Assembly: GCA_902625845.1 (NCBI GenBank)
Contig: CACOCT010000005.1
Location: 1 to 58,123, forward strand
Source: an uncultured Prochlorococcus sp.
Lineage (GTDB): Bacteria > Cyanobacteriota > Cyanobacteriia > PCC-6307 > Cyanobiaceae
Direction: 5' to 3'
Length of the DNA: 58,123 bases
Each line of letters starts with the position of its first letter. Position 1 is the stretch's first letter. The notes beneath the pieces were generated by a model, which was given only the letters and a program-made list of their open reading frames with translations, was not told where the DNA came from and did no database searches. This document shows positions 6,363-14,574 of this stretch, one piece after another. A program made the position numbers and the translations under genes.

Positions 6363-7887
6363 AATCTAATTTACTAATAATAGGAATAGGTTTTGGCAAA
6401 TCATTTGATTCTTGTAATAATCCCCATTTTAAGCTTTTTTCCCAATCTTTAATTTCAATATCATTTTCTCCTAATTGATATAAGATCTTAATAGAAAATT
6501 CAGGCAATATAGGTTTTAGAAGAGTACCAATAATTCTTGTTGCTTCAAGAACATTATAAATAATTAACTTAACCTCATTTATATTCTTATCACTCTTAAT
6601 TAATGACCAAGGTTCTTTTTCATTAAGATATAAATTTACTTTATTAGCAAAGTTTAATATTTCATTAGAAGCTTTATCAATTTTATATTTTTCAAAATAG
6701 ATTAAATAATTTTTTATAGAATTATTTGCTAGTGTAACTATCTCATTATTATTTTTCTCACTAATTGAAGGGGTTTGATTATTAAACCACTTGCGAGACA
6801 TTGAAGTAGTTCTATTTAATAAATTTCCAATTGTATTTGCTAAATCATTATTAATGATGTCTACAAATCTCCTATCTTGAAAATCGCCATCACTTCCTAG
6901 AGATACATCTTTAAGTAGATACCACCTGACTGATTCCTCACCATATTTATTGAGTAAAATTTGAGGATCTAATACATTACCTAAACTTTTACCCATTTTT
7001 TGACCTTCTCTTGTTAAAAATCCATGTCCAAATATTTTTTGTGGAGTTTTCATTCCAGCAGAGATAAGCATTGCCGGCCAATAGATGGCATGAAAGCGAA
7101 GAATATCCTTGCCAATAATATGAAGATTTGCTGGCCATCCAGATTTTATTGATAGATCTAATGAATGATTATTTTCCCCTGATGAAATTGCACTAACATA
7201 TCCAAGGAGTGCATCGAACCATACATAAAATGTATGATTTAAGTGATCAGGTACCCTAATTCCCCAGTCTAAATTAGTTCTAGAAATTGAGAAATCTTTT
7301 AAACCTTTAGATACAAAATTAATAATTTCATTTCTCCTCTCTTTGGGTTCAATAAATTCTGGATCTTGAATCAATTCTTCGATAGCCTCTTGATATTTTG
7401 ATAGGCGAAAAAACAAATTAGTCTCATTTTTCCACTCTAAATTCCTTTTATGAATAGGACACATATATGATGATGAATTATCAGGATTATCCTTAAACTC
7501 TTCACACCCAACACAGTACCAGCCTTTCTGCTCACCCATATAAATATCACCTGATGCTTTTACTTTTTCGTAAAATTCGTGCACTACTTTCTCATGCTCT
7601 TGTGATGTAGTTCTAATAAATTTATTAAAAGAAATATTCCATTTAATCCAATTTTTTTTAAAAACATCAGAAATTTCATCACAATGTTCCTTTGGCGAGA
7701 CGCCATTATTAAGAGCAGTTCTTTGAATTTTTAAACCATGTTCATCTACTCCTGTTATAAAAAGTACCTCTTCACCTCTTAATCTTTTATATCTTGATAT
7801 TGAATCACAAATAATTGTTGTATATACACTACCCAAATGAGGTTTATCATTTACATAATATAAAGGTGAAGTTATAATAAATTTCAT
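6355..7887 (-). CDS. metG: methionyl-tRNA synthetase
   Basis: A class I aminoacyl-tRNA synthetase of 510 residues that charges tRNA-Met, including the tRNA encoded 2.7 kb away. The HIGH-type motif is HLGS (residues 17-20) and the KMSKS-type motif is MGKSLGNV. The zinc-binding knuckle appears as YCVGCEEF followed by YMCPIH. The C-terminal anticodon-binding helical bundle is present. There is no C-terminal tRNA-binding (EMAP) appendix, so this is the short bacterial form. ATG start at 7887, with 52 bases to the next gene upstream. Confidence 0.97.
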   Translation of the reverse strand: MKFIITSPLYYVNDKPHLGSVYTTIICDSISRYKRLRGEEVLFITGVDEHGLKIQRTALNNGVSPKEHCDEISDVFKKNWIKWNISFNKFIRTTSQEHEKVVHEFYEKVKASGDIYMGEQKGWYCVGCEEFKDNPDNSSSYMCPIHKRNLEWKNETNLFFRLSKYQEAIEELIQDPEFIEPKERRNEIINFVSKGLKDFSISRTNLDWGIRVPDHLNHTFYVWFDALLGYVSAISSGENNHSLDLSIKSGWPANLHIIGKDILRFHAIYWPAMLISAGMKTPQKIFGHGFLTREGQKMGKSLGNVLDPQILLNKYGEESVRWYLLKDVSLGSDGDFQDRRFVDIINNDLANTIGNLLNRTTSMSRKWFNNQTPSISEKNNNEIVTLANNSIKNYLIYFEKYKIDKASNEILNFANKVNLYLNEKEPWSLIKSDKNINEVKLIIYNVLEATRIIGTLLKPILPEFSIKILYQLGENDIEIKDWEKSLKWGLLQESNDLPKPIPIISKLDYE

Positions 7888-7939
7888 TAATTTATTTTTT
7901 ATTTATATTAACAAATTATAAATTCAAAATTAAATCTAG

Positions 7940-9124
7940 CTAATTTATAAATTCTAAAAGATTAGAATTTTGATTACAATTATATTTAATTTTATAAATT
8001 TTATTAGGAAATGTATCTATAGAAATATACAACTTTATAAGCAACTCTAAATTATATGCAGTAAAGAATACTAATGCAATATTTTTTTTATGATTAATCC
8101 ACCTTATAAATATTATTTTATATATTATGTTCTTTTTGTTATTAAAATATAATTTAAGATATGTAAGTTTATTTTCTTTTTTTATATGATTATTTTCTTT
8201 TTGTTTTATATTATTTAACTCTATTTCTTTATTAATAATTTCCTCACTTAAGATCATTTTATTGTTTATATTTAAATATAATTGTCTTTGTACTAATAGA
8301 TCTAGATATCTTCTTAAAGGAGATGTCGTTTGGACATAAGAATCTAATCCAAGAGTTTCATGTTTATCATATTTTAATGATATAAAACTTTTACCTATAA
8401 ATTGTTTAAGAATAATATATTTAACTGGGCTATTAGAGTATCTTTTCAATATATCTTTTGCATCACAATTTATCTTCTGCGATCTAAAAGGTGCAGGAAT
8501 ATTATTTTTTCTAAGATAGTCACTTGTAATATTTCCCATCAAAATCATAGCCTCAGATACTAACTTATGGGCTTGAGTTATTTCAATAGTTTCAAAAGAA
8601 ATAGAATTATTATTTAAAATGATCTTTGAATATGTATCATTAAATGTTATGGCACCTTTCTTTTCCCGATAACTATAACTTTTCTTTAGTAACTTATTTA
8701 ATAATATTAATTCATATTCCTCTTTAGGTTCTAATTCTAAAATTTCATTAGTATCTTCATATGTTAATTCATAGTTTGGTTTAATAAGCGCTTCTAAAAT
8801 TTTATATTTTTTAATAGAACCATCTTCTTTTAACTCTATACAAGCACTTAATGTTTCTGAAAATTTATTTTTCTTTAGATTAGATTGATCAATTATATTT
8901 TTTGGGAGCATCGATATGCATTTATCTATTAAATATAAACTTGAAGATCTTTTTTTTGCGGTTAGATCTATCTCTGAATTGAATTCAAATAGCTTTGAAG
9001 GATAACTTACGTGTATCCAAATTCTTTTAATATTGTTATCAATTTCTAAAGAAATAGCATCGTCTATCTCAGTAGGATTTTTAGAATCAATAATAAATGT
9101 CTTTAAATTAGTTAAATCTTTCAA
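7940..9124 (-). CDS. RNase II/RNB-family 3'-5' exoribonuclease, short form
   Basis: The RNB catalytic domain begins almost at residue 1. D13, D21 and D22 (in DSKNPTEIDDAIS) match the metal-binding aspartates, and TSPLRRYLDLLVQRQ is the conserved RNase II signature. At 394 residues the protein is far shorter than RNase II or R (600-800), because the N-terminal cold-shock RNA-binding domains are absent and the C-terminal S1-like part is reduced and Lys/Asn-rich. TTG start at 9124. It lies 13 bases after rpsR in a ribosomal-protein operon, which suggests a role in rRNA or mRNA turnover. Function by homology only. Confidence 0.85.
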   Translation of the reverse strand: MKDLTNLKTFIIDSKNPTEIDDAISLEIDNNIKRIWIHVSYPSKLFEFNSEIDLTAKKRSSSLYLIDKCISMLPKNIIDQSNLKKNKFSETLSACIELKEDGSIKKYKILEALIKPNYELTYEDTNEILELEPKEEYELILLNKLLKKSYSYREKKGAITFNDTYSKIILNNNSISFETIEITQAHKLVSEAMILMGNITSDYLRKNNIPAPFRSQKINCDAKDILKRYSNSPVKYIILKQFIGKSFISLKYDKHETLGLDSYVQTTSPLRRYLDLLVQRQLYLNINNKMILSEEIINKEIELNNIKQKENNHIKKENKLTYLKLYFNNKKNIIYKIIFIRWINHKKNIALVFFTAYNLELLIKLYISIDTFPNKIYKIKYNCNQNSNLLEFIN

Positions 9125-9137
9125 AAAAGTATTGCTA

Positions 9138-9359
9138 TTAACCTTCAGGATTTACAAATGGGAGTAATGCAACTATTCTTGCTCTTTTGACGGCCAATGT
9201 TAAATCCCTTTGTTGTTTTGCTGTTAAACCAGTCATCCTTCTGGGAAGAATTTTACCTCTTTCAGTTATGAATTTTTTTAACAGCTCAACGTCTTTGTAG
9301 TCAATAGGATCACCTGGCTTGATTGGAGAAAGTTGTTTCTTAAAAATAGAATTGGTCAT
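9138..9359 (-). CDS. rpsR: 30S ribosomal protein S18
   Basis: 73 residues, standard length. The conserved central segment [19 protein letters not shown] and the [22 protein letters not shown] block identify S18, which binds the 30S platform next to S6 and S11. It follows rpmG by 9 bases and is followed by the RNB-family gene, the arrangement usual in cyanobacteria. Confidence 0.98.
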   Translation of the reverse strand: MTNSIFKKQLSPIKPGDPIDYKDVELLKKFITERGKILPRRMTGLTAKQQRDLTLAVKRARIVALLPFVNPEG

Positions 9360-9368
9360 AATTTTTAC

Positions 9369-9566
9369 TTACTTTATTTCTTTATGTATAGTCATTTTGT
9401 TTAGTTGAGGACAGAATTTTTTTAATTCTAATCTTTCGGTAGTATTTCTACGATTTTTTTCAGTTGTATACCTAGATACACCTGGTTTACGCATCTTAGA
9501 TGCCGGTGTACTCCGACACTCTGTGCATTCAAGTGTAACAACTATTCTCGTACCCTTTTTCGCCAT
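9369..9566 (-). CDS. rpmG: 50S ribosomal protein L33
   Basis: 65 residues with the L33 pattern: [12 protein letters not shown] near the N-terminus, [20 protein letters not shown], and a basic end. The zinc-type CxxC and a further Cys are present in part (CTEC and KFCPQ), although the last cysteine of the four-Cys form is missing. First gene of a leftward rpmG-rpsR-RNB operon and divergent from pheT, with 100 bases between the starts for both promoters. Confidence 0.97.
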   Translation of the reverse strand: MAKKGTRIVVTLECTECRSTPASKMRKPGVSRYTTEKNRRNTTERLELKKFCPQLNKMTIHKEIK

Positions 9567-9666
9567 TTTTTAATAATACGTTTAATGTATAATTTTCTAT
9601 TGTACAGGTTCAACAAACTATTTTGAAAGTACCTATTCAATCTTTTAGAATAAATTAAAATTAAAT

Positions 9667-12132
9667 ATGAAAGTTTCTCAAAATTGGTTAAAAGAGCTAG
9701 TCAATATAAATACTACGCCTGAACAACTATCAGAAAAATTATCAATTGGCGGCTTTGAAGTCGAGTCGTTAGTCGATACTTCATCCAAATTTAGAGGTAT
9801 AGTACTTGGGAAAGTATTATCAGCGGTAAAACATAATAATTCTGATAAATTATCTATATGTAAAGTCGATATTGGTACTGAGCAATTACAAATCGTTTGT
9901 GGAGCAAATAACGTTAGCTCAGATATTTATGTATACGTTGCTACTATAGGCACCTATCTAGATAAGGTTGATTTAACTATTAATGCAAGTGAAATTAGAG
10001 GTGTATACAGCCAAGGTATGATTTGTTCACTTGAAGAACTTGGATTTGCAGAGAAAAGTGATGGGATAGCAATAGTTGAAAAATCGATTTCTCAAAGATT
10101 TGAATTAGGTACACCAATATCAGAATTATTAGAAATAAATGATTTTATATATGAATTAGCTATTACTGCTAATAGGCCAGATGGCATGTCAATGGTTGGA
10201 ATTGCTCGAGAGGTATCTGCGCTCTTGCAAACTAAACTAACAAATCTTGAAGTTTCAGAGAATTTGCCCGTAAGTGAATTTGATCCACAGATCATAAAAA
10301 CCAATTCAATTAATAATGATTCTATTTATTCAATAACAACAATTAGTAATGTTAACGGCAAAAAAAAATCGCCAAAATGGTTGAAAGATAGACTAGAGAA
10401 ATCAGATATAAAGTCTATTAATTTAATTGTTGATATTACTAATTATATTCTTCTAGAACAAGGACAACCATTACATGCATTTGATAAAGAAAAATTATCA
10501 AAGTTAATTGGTAGAAGTGTATCACAAAATGATTTTGGTATTAGAGATGCAAATAAGGGGGAAACTCTTAATGGATTGGATGGAAATATTTATAACTTAA
10601 ATAAAAATGTAACTGTCATTACATGTTCAGATATACCAATTGCAATTGCAGGTGTAATTGGTGGCATTGAAACATCTGTTACTGAAGTAACTACTTCAAT
10701 ATTTTTGGAAGCAGCTGTATTTAATCCTACTTCTATCAGAAAATCATCTAAAGAAATTGGTCTAAGAACTGAATCTAGTAGTCGTTTTGAAAAGGGTATA
10801 TCAAATAAGAATACAGTTCCTTCCGTTAAAAGAGCCATTAAATTGTTTAATGAATTTTTTAATATCACAAACCAAATGCTTTTCATATCAAAGGAGATTA
10901 ATGATGATTTAAAATTTATAAAATTACGAAGAAAACGGATTCACAAGATATTAGGACCAATAAAAATTAAGAATATCGAAATTAATACTAATAATTTAAT
11001 TAAAAGAAATTTAAAAGATCAAGAAATAACTGATAAACTTGAATTAATAGGCTGTACCTTAATAAATAAAAATTATGGATGGGATGTTCAAGTCGTCCCA
11101 AACAGATCTCAAGATCTTTTCAGAGAAATCGACTTAATTGAAGAAATAGCAAGATTAATTGGGTATGATATGTTTGATGAAAATATTCCTAATCCACTTA
11201 TTCCTGGAAAATTATCAAATTTACAGAATTCAATAAGAAAAATAAGACATGGTTTTATACATTCAGGTTTTAATGAAGTATTAACATATTCATTGGTACC
11301 AAACGATAACGATAAAAGGATTCAGATTGCCAATCCCTTGCTAAAAGAGACGAGTTGTCTAAGAAATAATTTATGGGAGGAACATTTAAAAATTGTAAAT
11401 CAAAATATTAACTCGGGAAGTAATAATTGTTGGATCTTTGAAATAGGTAAAATTTTTAATAATAGTAATAATAATTTTATAGAAGAAGAATTTATTGATG
11501 GTGCTATTTGTGGAAACCATCAATTTGAATCATGGGATAATTCAGGAAAAGAAAAGGATCTAGATTATTTTGAAGCGAGAGGAAAGCTTAGAGAGGCTTT
11601 AGATTCATTAAAAATTTCTATCATCGATAAAAGTACAGAAAAAATTGATTTTTTGCATCCAGGAAGGACTGCTTTACTATTTATAGAGGGTAAAGAATCT
11701 GGTTATTTTGGACAAATTCATCCAAAGTATCAAATTGAGAAAAATTATATGAAAAATATATATCTGTTTAGTATTAAACTCACTAATATTTCAGAGGCGT
11801 GCACAAGAAAAAACAAATGGAATCCAATTTTTGTTAATTACCCTACAGTTCCTAAAATTGATCGTGATATAAATTTAATTTTTAATAAAAAGTATTCTAT
11901 AAATGAAATAATAACTTCTATAAAAAAATCAGGTAAAAAATTATTGGAAGATGTAAATCTTGTTGATATATATTCTGATGAATCGTTAGGTAAAGATAAT
12001 ATTAGTTACACTTTCAGACTTTTGTATAGGGATCAAAATAAAACTTTAAAGGATTCTGATATTACCGAACTTAATAATAAAATAATTTCGAATATAGAAA
12101 ATAAATATACAGCAAAATTAAAATCATTTTAA
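9667..12132 (+). CDS. pheT: phenylalanyl-tRNA synthetase beta subunit
   Basis: 821 residues, full length. The order is the N-terminal EMAP-like tRNA-binding domain (VLGKVLSAVKHNNSDKLSIC, about residues 40-150), the B3/B4 editing domain (including LEQGQPLHAFDKEK), the B5 domain (VVPNRSQDLFREIDLIEEIARL), the catalytic-like core, and the C-terminal ferredoxin-fold anticodon-binding domain (FVNYPTVPKIDRDINLIF). It pairs with PheS, which is not in the window. ATG start. It is followed by an 813-base stretch with no core gene. Confidence 0.97.
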   Translation: MKVSQNWLKELVNINTTPEQLSEKLSIGGFEVESLVDTSSKFRGIVLGKVLSAVKHNNSDKLSICKVDIGTEQLQIVCGANNVSSDIYVYVATIGTYLDKVDLTINASEIRGVYSQGMICSLEELGFAEKSDGIAIVEKSISQRFELGTPISELLEINDFIYELAITANRPDGMSMVGIAREVSALLQTKLTNLEVSENLPVSEFDPQIIKTNSINNDSIYSITTISNVNGKKKSPKWLKDRLEKSDIKSINLIVDITNYILLEQGQPLHAFDKEKLSKLIGRSVSQNDFGIRDANKGETLNGLDGNIYNLNKNVTVITCSDIPIAIAGVIGGIETSVTEVTTSIFLEAAVFNPTSIRKSSKEIGLRTESSSRFEKGISNKNTVPSVKRAIKLFNEFFNITNQMLFISKEINDDLKFIKLRRKRIHKILGPIKIKNIEINTNNLIKRNLKDQEITDKLELIGCTLINKNYGWDVQVVPNRSQDLFREIDLIEEIARLIGYDMFDENIPNPLIPGKLSNLQNSIRKIRHGFIHSGFNEVLTYSLVPNDNDKRIQIANPLLKETSCLRNNLWEEHLKIVNQNINSGSNNCWIFEIGKIFNNSNNNFIEEEFIDGAICGNHQFESWDNSGKEKDLDYFEARGKLREALDSLKISIIDKSTEKIDFLHPGRTALLFIEGKESGYFGQIHPKYQIEKNYMKNIYLFSIKLTNISEACTRKNKWNPIFVNYPTVPKIDRDINLIFNKKYSINEIITSIKKSGKKLLEDVNLVDIYSDESLGKDNISYTFRLLYRDQNKTLKDSDITELNNKIISNIENKYTAKLKSF

Positions 12133-12150
12133 GTCTTACAAATCTTGTAT

Positions 12151-12185
12151 GAGACCAATTAATAGTCCAAATAGTAGTCTCATAT
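12151..12185. repeat. palindromic repeat copy 1 of 3
   Basis: TATGAGAC (12148-12155) pairs perfectly with GTCTCATA (12177-12184) around a 21-base loop. The 35-base unit matches copy 2 at 26 of 35 positions. The right arm runs into the ATG at 12184 of the 36-aa ORF, so in RNA it would sequester that start. Confidence 0.6.
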
Positions 12186-12294
12186 GATACAAATAATTAA
12201 TTTATTCTTTTGTGTCTTTCTTCAAGTAATGTTATTGGTCGTATTCATGGAAGATAAAATTTCATATTTAAAAAAATTAATAATAAAAATATAA
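12184..12294 (+). CDS. small membrane protein, 36 aa (may continue by -1 frameshift to 12416)
   Basis: ATG at 12184, TAA at 12292-12294. Residues 4-22 form one transmembrane helix (IINLFFCVFLQVMLLVVFM), followed by a charged end (EDKISYLKKL). At 12267-12273 the reading frame passes over T_TTA_AAA, a canonical -1 slippery heptamer inside a run of seven As. A -1 shift there joins a frame open to 12416, giving 77 residues. The start codon lies in the right arm of palindromic repeat copy 1. No family recognised. Either a tiny membrane peptide or the first half of a frameshifted gene. Confidence 0.42.
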   Translation: MIQIINLFFCVFLQVMLLVVFMEDKISYLKKLIIKI

Positions 12295-12416
12295 AGTTAA
12301 TACGTAGTACTGCCTTTGAGACAGTTCATCATTCGTTAGATCAAACTAATAGCAGTGAGTTTCAGGCTAATAAATATTTCTGGACAATAACAGGACAAGT
12401 TCTTACTAGAATTTAA
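12273..12416 (+). pseudogene. start-less reading frame, probable second half of the 12184 gene
   Basis: A frame open to TAA 12414-12416 with no ATG, GTG or TTG start. It has strongly protein-like composition: after KINNKNIKLIRSTA it reads FETVHHSLDQTNSSEFQANK and then YFWTITGQVLTRI, with Trp, His, Gln and Thr that random AT-rich DNA rarely gives. It is exactly in the -1 frame relative to the 36-aa ORF and would be continuous with it if the A run at 12270-12276 had eight rather than seven As. It could be a recent frameshift mutation, a sequencing indel, or a product rescued by slippage. Confidence 0.42.
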
Positions 12417-12449
12417 TACTCAAAAAATATAATCTTATTATTCTATTAC

Positions 12450-12484
12450 TAGACTATTTATTAGACCAATTACTAGTCTTATTT
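12450..12484. repeat. palindromic repeat copy 2 of 3
   Basis: AGACTA (12451-12456) pairs with TAGTCT (12474-12479) around a 17-base loop. It matches copy 1 at 26 of 35 and copy 3 at 25 of 35 positions. The following bases (AATACAAAT at about 12493) also resemble those after copy 1 (GATACAAAT), so the duplication may extend past the palindrome. Confidence 0.6.
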
Positions 12485-12649
12485 GGGACCAGAAATACAA
12501 ATCATTTCTTATTAATTTCCTGCTTTAAATAAATTTCATTTTTTCGCTCTTTGAGAAATGCCAGTAATTTTTATAAATAAAAATTTATGTTTTTTGTTGA
12601 TTATGTATTTAAAAATTTTATTGAAATAATATCCTCATTAGTCTAGGAT

Positions 12650-12684
12650 GAGACTATGATATAGACCTATGATTAGTCTCGTTT
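12650..12684. repeat. palindromic repeat copy 3 of 3
   Basis: GAGACTA (12650-12656) pairs with TAGTCTC (12674-12680) around a 17-base loop that itself contains ATAG/CTAT. It starts exactly 200 bases after copy 2. The right arm overlaps the stop codon of the leftward 38-aa ORF. Confidence 0.6.
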
Positions 12685-12789
12685 AAGATTAATAAGATCA
12701 ATATTTTCGTCATCATAATTTTTATTATTTCCACTTTTAATATTTTTATTAATTATTATATGTTTACAAACTATTTTAAAAAGTGTCAT
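12673..12789 (-). CDS. tiny ORF, 38 aa, unrecognised
   Basis: ATG at 12789, TAA at 12673-12675. The product begins MTLFKIVCKHIIINK and ends with an acidic/Asn-rich stretch (DDENIDLINLKRD). It is divergent from the 37-aa ORF at 12828, with 38 bases between starts. No ribosome binding site or known family is seen, and its Asn/Ile/Lys content is what AT-rich DNA gives by chance. Confidence 0.22.
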   Translation of the reverse strand: MTLFKIVCKHIIINKNIKSGNNKNYDDENIDLINLKRD

Positions 12790-12827
12790 TCTGTACATCA
12801 AAGGAATCTAAAAGTTTTTTTCAAAAA

Positions 12828-12941
12828 ATGAAATTAGAAATGCTTAATAATATAAAAGATTCGCTAGAACGCAAAACTGCCTCTGTATTAGCTTCAATAG
12901 AAGTTCTTGAAAGGCAGATTGAAAGAGACAAAGAAAATTAA
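12828..12941 (+). CDS. small coiled-coil-like protein, 37 aa
   Basis: ATG at 12828, TAA at 12939-12941. The whole product is a likely amphipathic helix: MKLEMLNNIKDSLERKTASV, then LASIEVLERQIERDKEN, with Leu/Ile every three to four residues. The Ala/Ser/Val/Glu/Arg composition differs from chance translation of AT-rich DNA. An AAGGAAT lies about 20 bases upstream, too far for a good ribosome binding site. It converges on the Ap4A phosphorylase-like gene with 4 bases between. Function unknown. Confidence 0.48.
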   Translation: MKLEMLNNIKDSLERKTASVLASIEVLERQIERDKEN

Positions 12942-12945
12942 ACAT

Positions 12946-13776
12946 TTATAAAAAATTCTCTAGTAACTTCTCAGGTCCATATTCTTTTAAATAATTTATA
13001 TCTGATTTCTTAGTAACTAATATATAACCGGCAAACCCAAGGCTATTAACACTAATTCCATATAAATTATCTATTTTTCTTTTTATTAGTAGCATCCAAT
13101 TATTAGTAAAAATCAAATTATATGGATACCTTGGCTTTTTATCCATTTCAGGCATTCCTAAACCTAATTTATATGATAAATCTTTATAAATTTCATGAAT
13201 ATCTTCTTCATTTAAATTTTTTGAAAATTTTTTTAATATTATATTCTTGTAAAACCTCTGATTTTTATAATTAATATCATCAAAGTCTAAAATCCATCTT
13301 TCTCTAGGACATGACAACTCTGATGGATCTCTCCTTAATAATTGAATATGACGATGAGGTTGACTTGCTCCTGCCAAAGGGCCGCTATTAAAAAACCACA
13401 AACCAGTGGTATCTTTATTAACTTTTTTTATAGCTTCCCAATCTTTGATATCGATCCATCCATTTTGTTCTTTCCATTCATTGGTAATTAGGAGTATATG
13501 ACCTGGTTGAACTGGATATTTATTTAGAATTAGTTGGTGGTGTTTTCCAATAGAATCTATTTCTAAATTATTATCCCATGGTCTGAATGGATTAATTTTG
13601 GGTCCTATTAAAGTGTTTTTTTTAAATTTAGTAATATCTAATTCACGAATAACAAAATCATTACCTTTATATAGTTTTTTTGTAATATCAGTTGTATTCA
13701 ATGGAAATAAACTTTTAGAATTTATAGAAATTTTTGTTTTTTGCAATGCCTTTTCCCAATATATTTCTTTCTTCAT
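12946..13776 (-). CDS. Ap4A phosphorylase / ATP adenylyltransferase-like (HIT superfamily)
   Basis: 276 residues, normal for bacterial Ap4A phosphorylase-type proteins. This group splits diadenosine tetraphosphate into ATP and ADP with phosphate. The HIT-like triad is visible in SGPLAGASQPHRHIQLLRR, where HxH follows the Ser-Gln of the family. NPFRPWDNNLEI and YPVQPGHILLITNEW upstream match the N-terminal half. It probably removes the alarmone Ap4A under stress. ATG start at 13776; 63 bases separate it from the DUF2237 gene upstream on the same strand. Confidence 0.85.
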   Translation of the reverse strand: MKKEIYWEKALQKTKISINSKSLFPLNTTDITKKLYKGNDFVIRELDITKFKKNTLIGPKINPFRPWDNNLEIDSIGKHHQLILNKYPVQPGHILLITNEWKEQNGWIDIKDWEAIKKVNKDTTGLWFFNSGPLAGASQPHRHIQLLRRDPSELSCPRERWILDFDDINYKNQRFYKNIILKKFSKNLNEEDIHEIYKDLSYKLGLGMPEMDKKPRYPYNLIFTNNWMLLIKRKIDNLYGISVNSLGFAGYILVTKKSDINYLKEYGPEKLLENFL

Positions 13777-13839
13777 TTAGAAATTATCAAGAGGATATTT
13801 ATAATAACTCATATTTTAGATAATAAGAATAAAAATTTT

Positions 13840-14208
13840 TTATTTATTAGTAATATATTGATATTTTTTTAACTCATTTAATGTTAATGAATTTAAGACA
13901 ATAATATTTGTAGCCTCTAAAATAACCAATGGTGCTAATCCGTCATCTCTAGCTTCTTTCCATCGCTCTAGACATATGCACCAATGATCTCCATTTTTTA
14001 AACCAAGGAATGAATATTCTGGTATAGGAGTTGTTAAATCATTTCCTTGCGATTTGCTGTAATTTAAAAAATTATCACTCATTACACAACATATTGAATG
14101 ATTACCACTATCAGAGAAATCATATCTACAGAATCCGTCCCTGAACCAACCTGTTAAAGGTTTACAGCTACAGATTTCGAGCTTTTCTCCCAAAACATTT
14201 TTTTCCAT
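13840..14208 (-). CDS. DUF2237 family protein
   Basis: 122 residues carrying nearly the whole DUF2237 pattern: NVLGEKLEICSCKPLTGWFR, then DSGNHSICCVMSDNFLNYSK, GNDLTTPIPEYSFLGLK, GDHWCICLERWKEA and a C-terminal LEATN. Several conserved Cys residues suggest metal or redox chemistry, but the biochemical role of the family is not known to me. Widespread in bacteria and some eukaryotes. ATG start. Confidence 0.9.
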   Translation of the reverse strand: MEKNVLGEKLEICSCKPLTGWFRDGFCRYDFSDSGNHSICCVMSDNFLNYSKSQGNDLTTPIPEYSFLGLKNGDHWCICLERWKEARDDGLAPLVILEATNIIVLNSLTLNELKKYQYITNK

Positions 14209-14340
14209 TTTTGAATAAGTAGATATATTAATTATAAAAAAAAGTAAATAAATAATAAATACTACGACATTCTTATGAAATAAGGTTGACGAGTATGGGG
14301 GGTAAAGAGGTAAAAATTCTATAGAAGCATTCTTAAACTT

Positions 14341-14559
14341 ATGGATTGGGAATTCACCGAAGATAGTGCTTTTAAGGCGTTATACGAAGCATTTAAAGAA
14401 AATGAAGAAGAATCTGCAATGGAATTTCTTGTAAGTAATGGAGCTGACTTTTATCTCGAATTAATTCAAAATGCTGCTGGTGAGGGAATTGATTTAAGCG
14501 ATAATGAAGTAATGGAAGAATTTCAACAAGAGGTTATAGAATCATTAGAGAGGGATTAA
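14341..14559 (+). CDS. small acidic conserved-looking protein, 72 aa
   Basis: ATG at 14341. The product is very acidic and helical (MDWEFTEDSAFKALYEAFKE and later DLSDNEVMEEFQQEVIESLE), with no membrane segment. The clean composition and freedom from Asn/Lys bias support a real gene. No domain is recognised. A short upstream ORF (14295-14324, MGGKEVKIL) with an unusual GGGGGG run lies in its leader. It converges on metH with 15 bases between. Confidence 0.78.
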   Translation: MDWEFTEDSAFKALYEAFKENEEESAMEFLVSNGADFYLELIQNAAGEGIDLSDNEVMEEFQQEVIESLERD

Positions 14560-14574
14560 TTTAAGAAAGGTTAA

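Larger units (their letters stand above)
12133..12827. other. long interval with palindromic repeats and tiny ORFs
   Basis: This is the longest core-gene-free stretch apart from 0.93-3.66 kb. It contains three diverged copies of one 35-bp palindromic repeat (12151, 12450 and 12650), a 36-aa hydrophobic ORF that continues into a start-less frame through a 7-A run, a 38-codon leftward ORF and a 23-codon hydrophobic ORF. No tRNA, transposase or known ncRNA motif was recognised. The interval lies between pheT and the convergent Ap4A phosphorylase-like gene. Confidence 0.5.

Noticed and set aside
10590-10886. 98-aa leftward ORF inside pheT
   Set aside because: Antisense shadow of the conserved B3/B4 region of pheT.
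12558-12629. 23-codon hydrophobic ORF as an annotated gene
   Set aside because: Too short and too close to chance in AT-rich DNA; kept only as part of a speculative finding.
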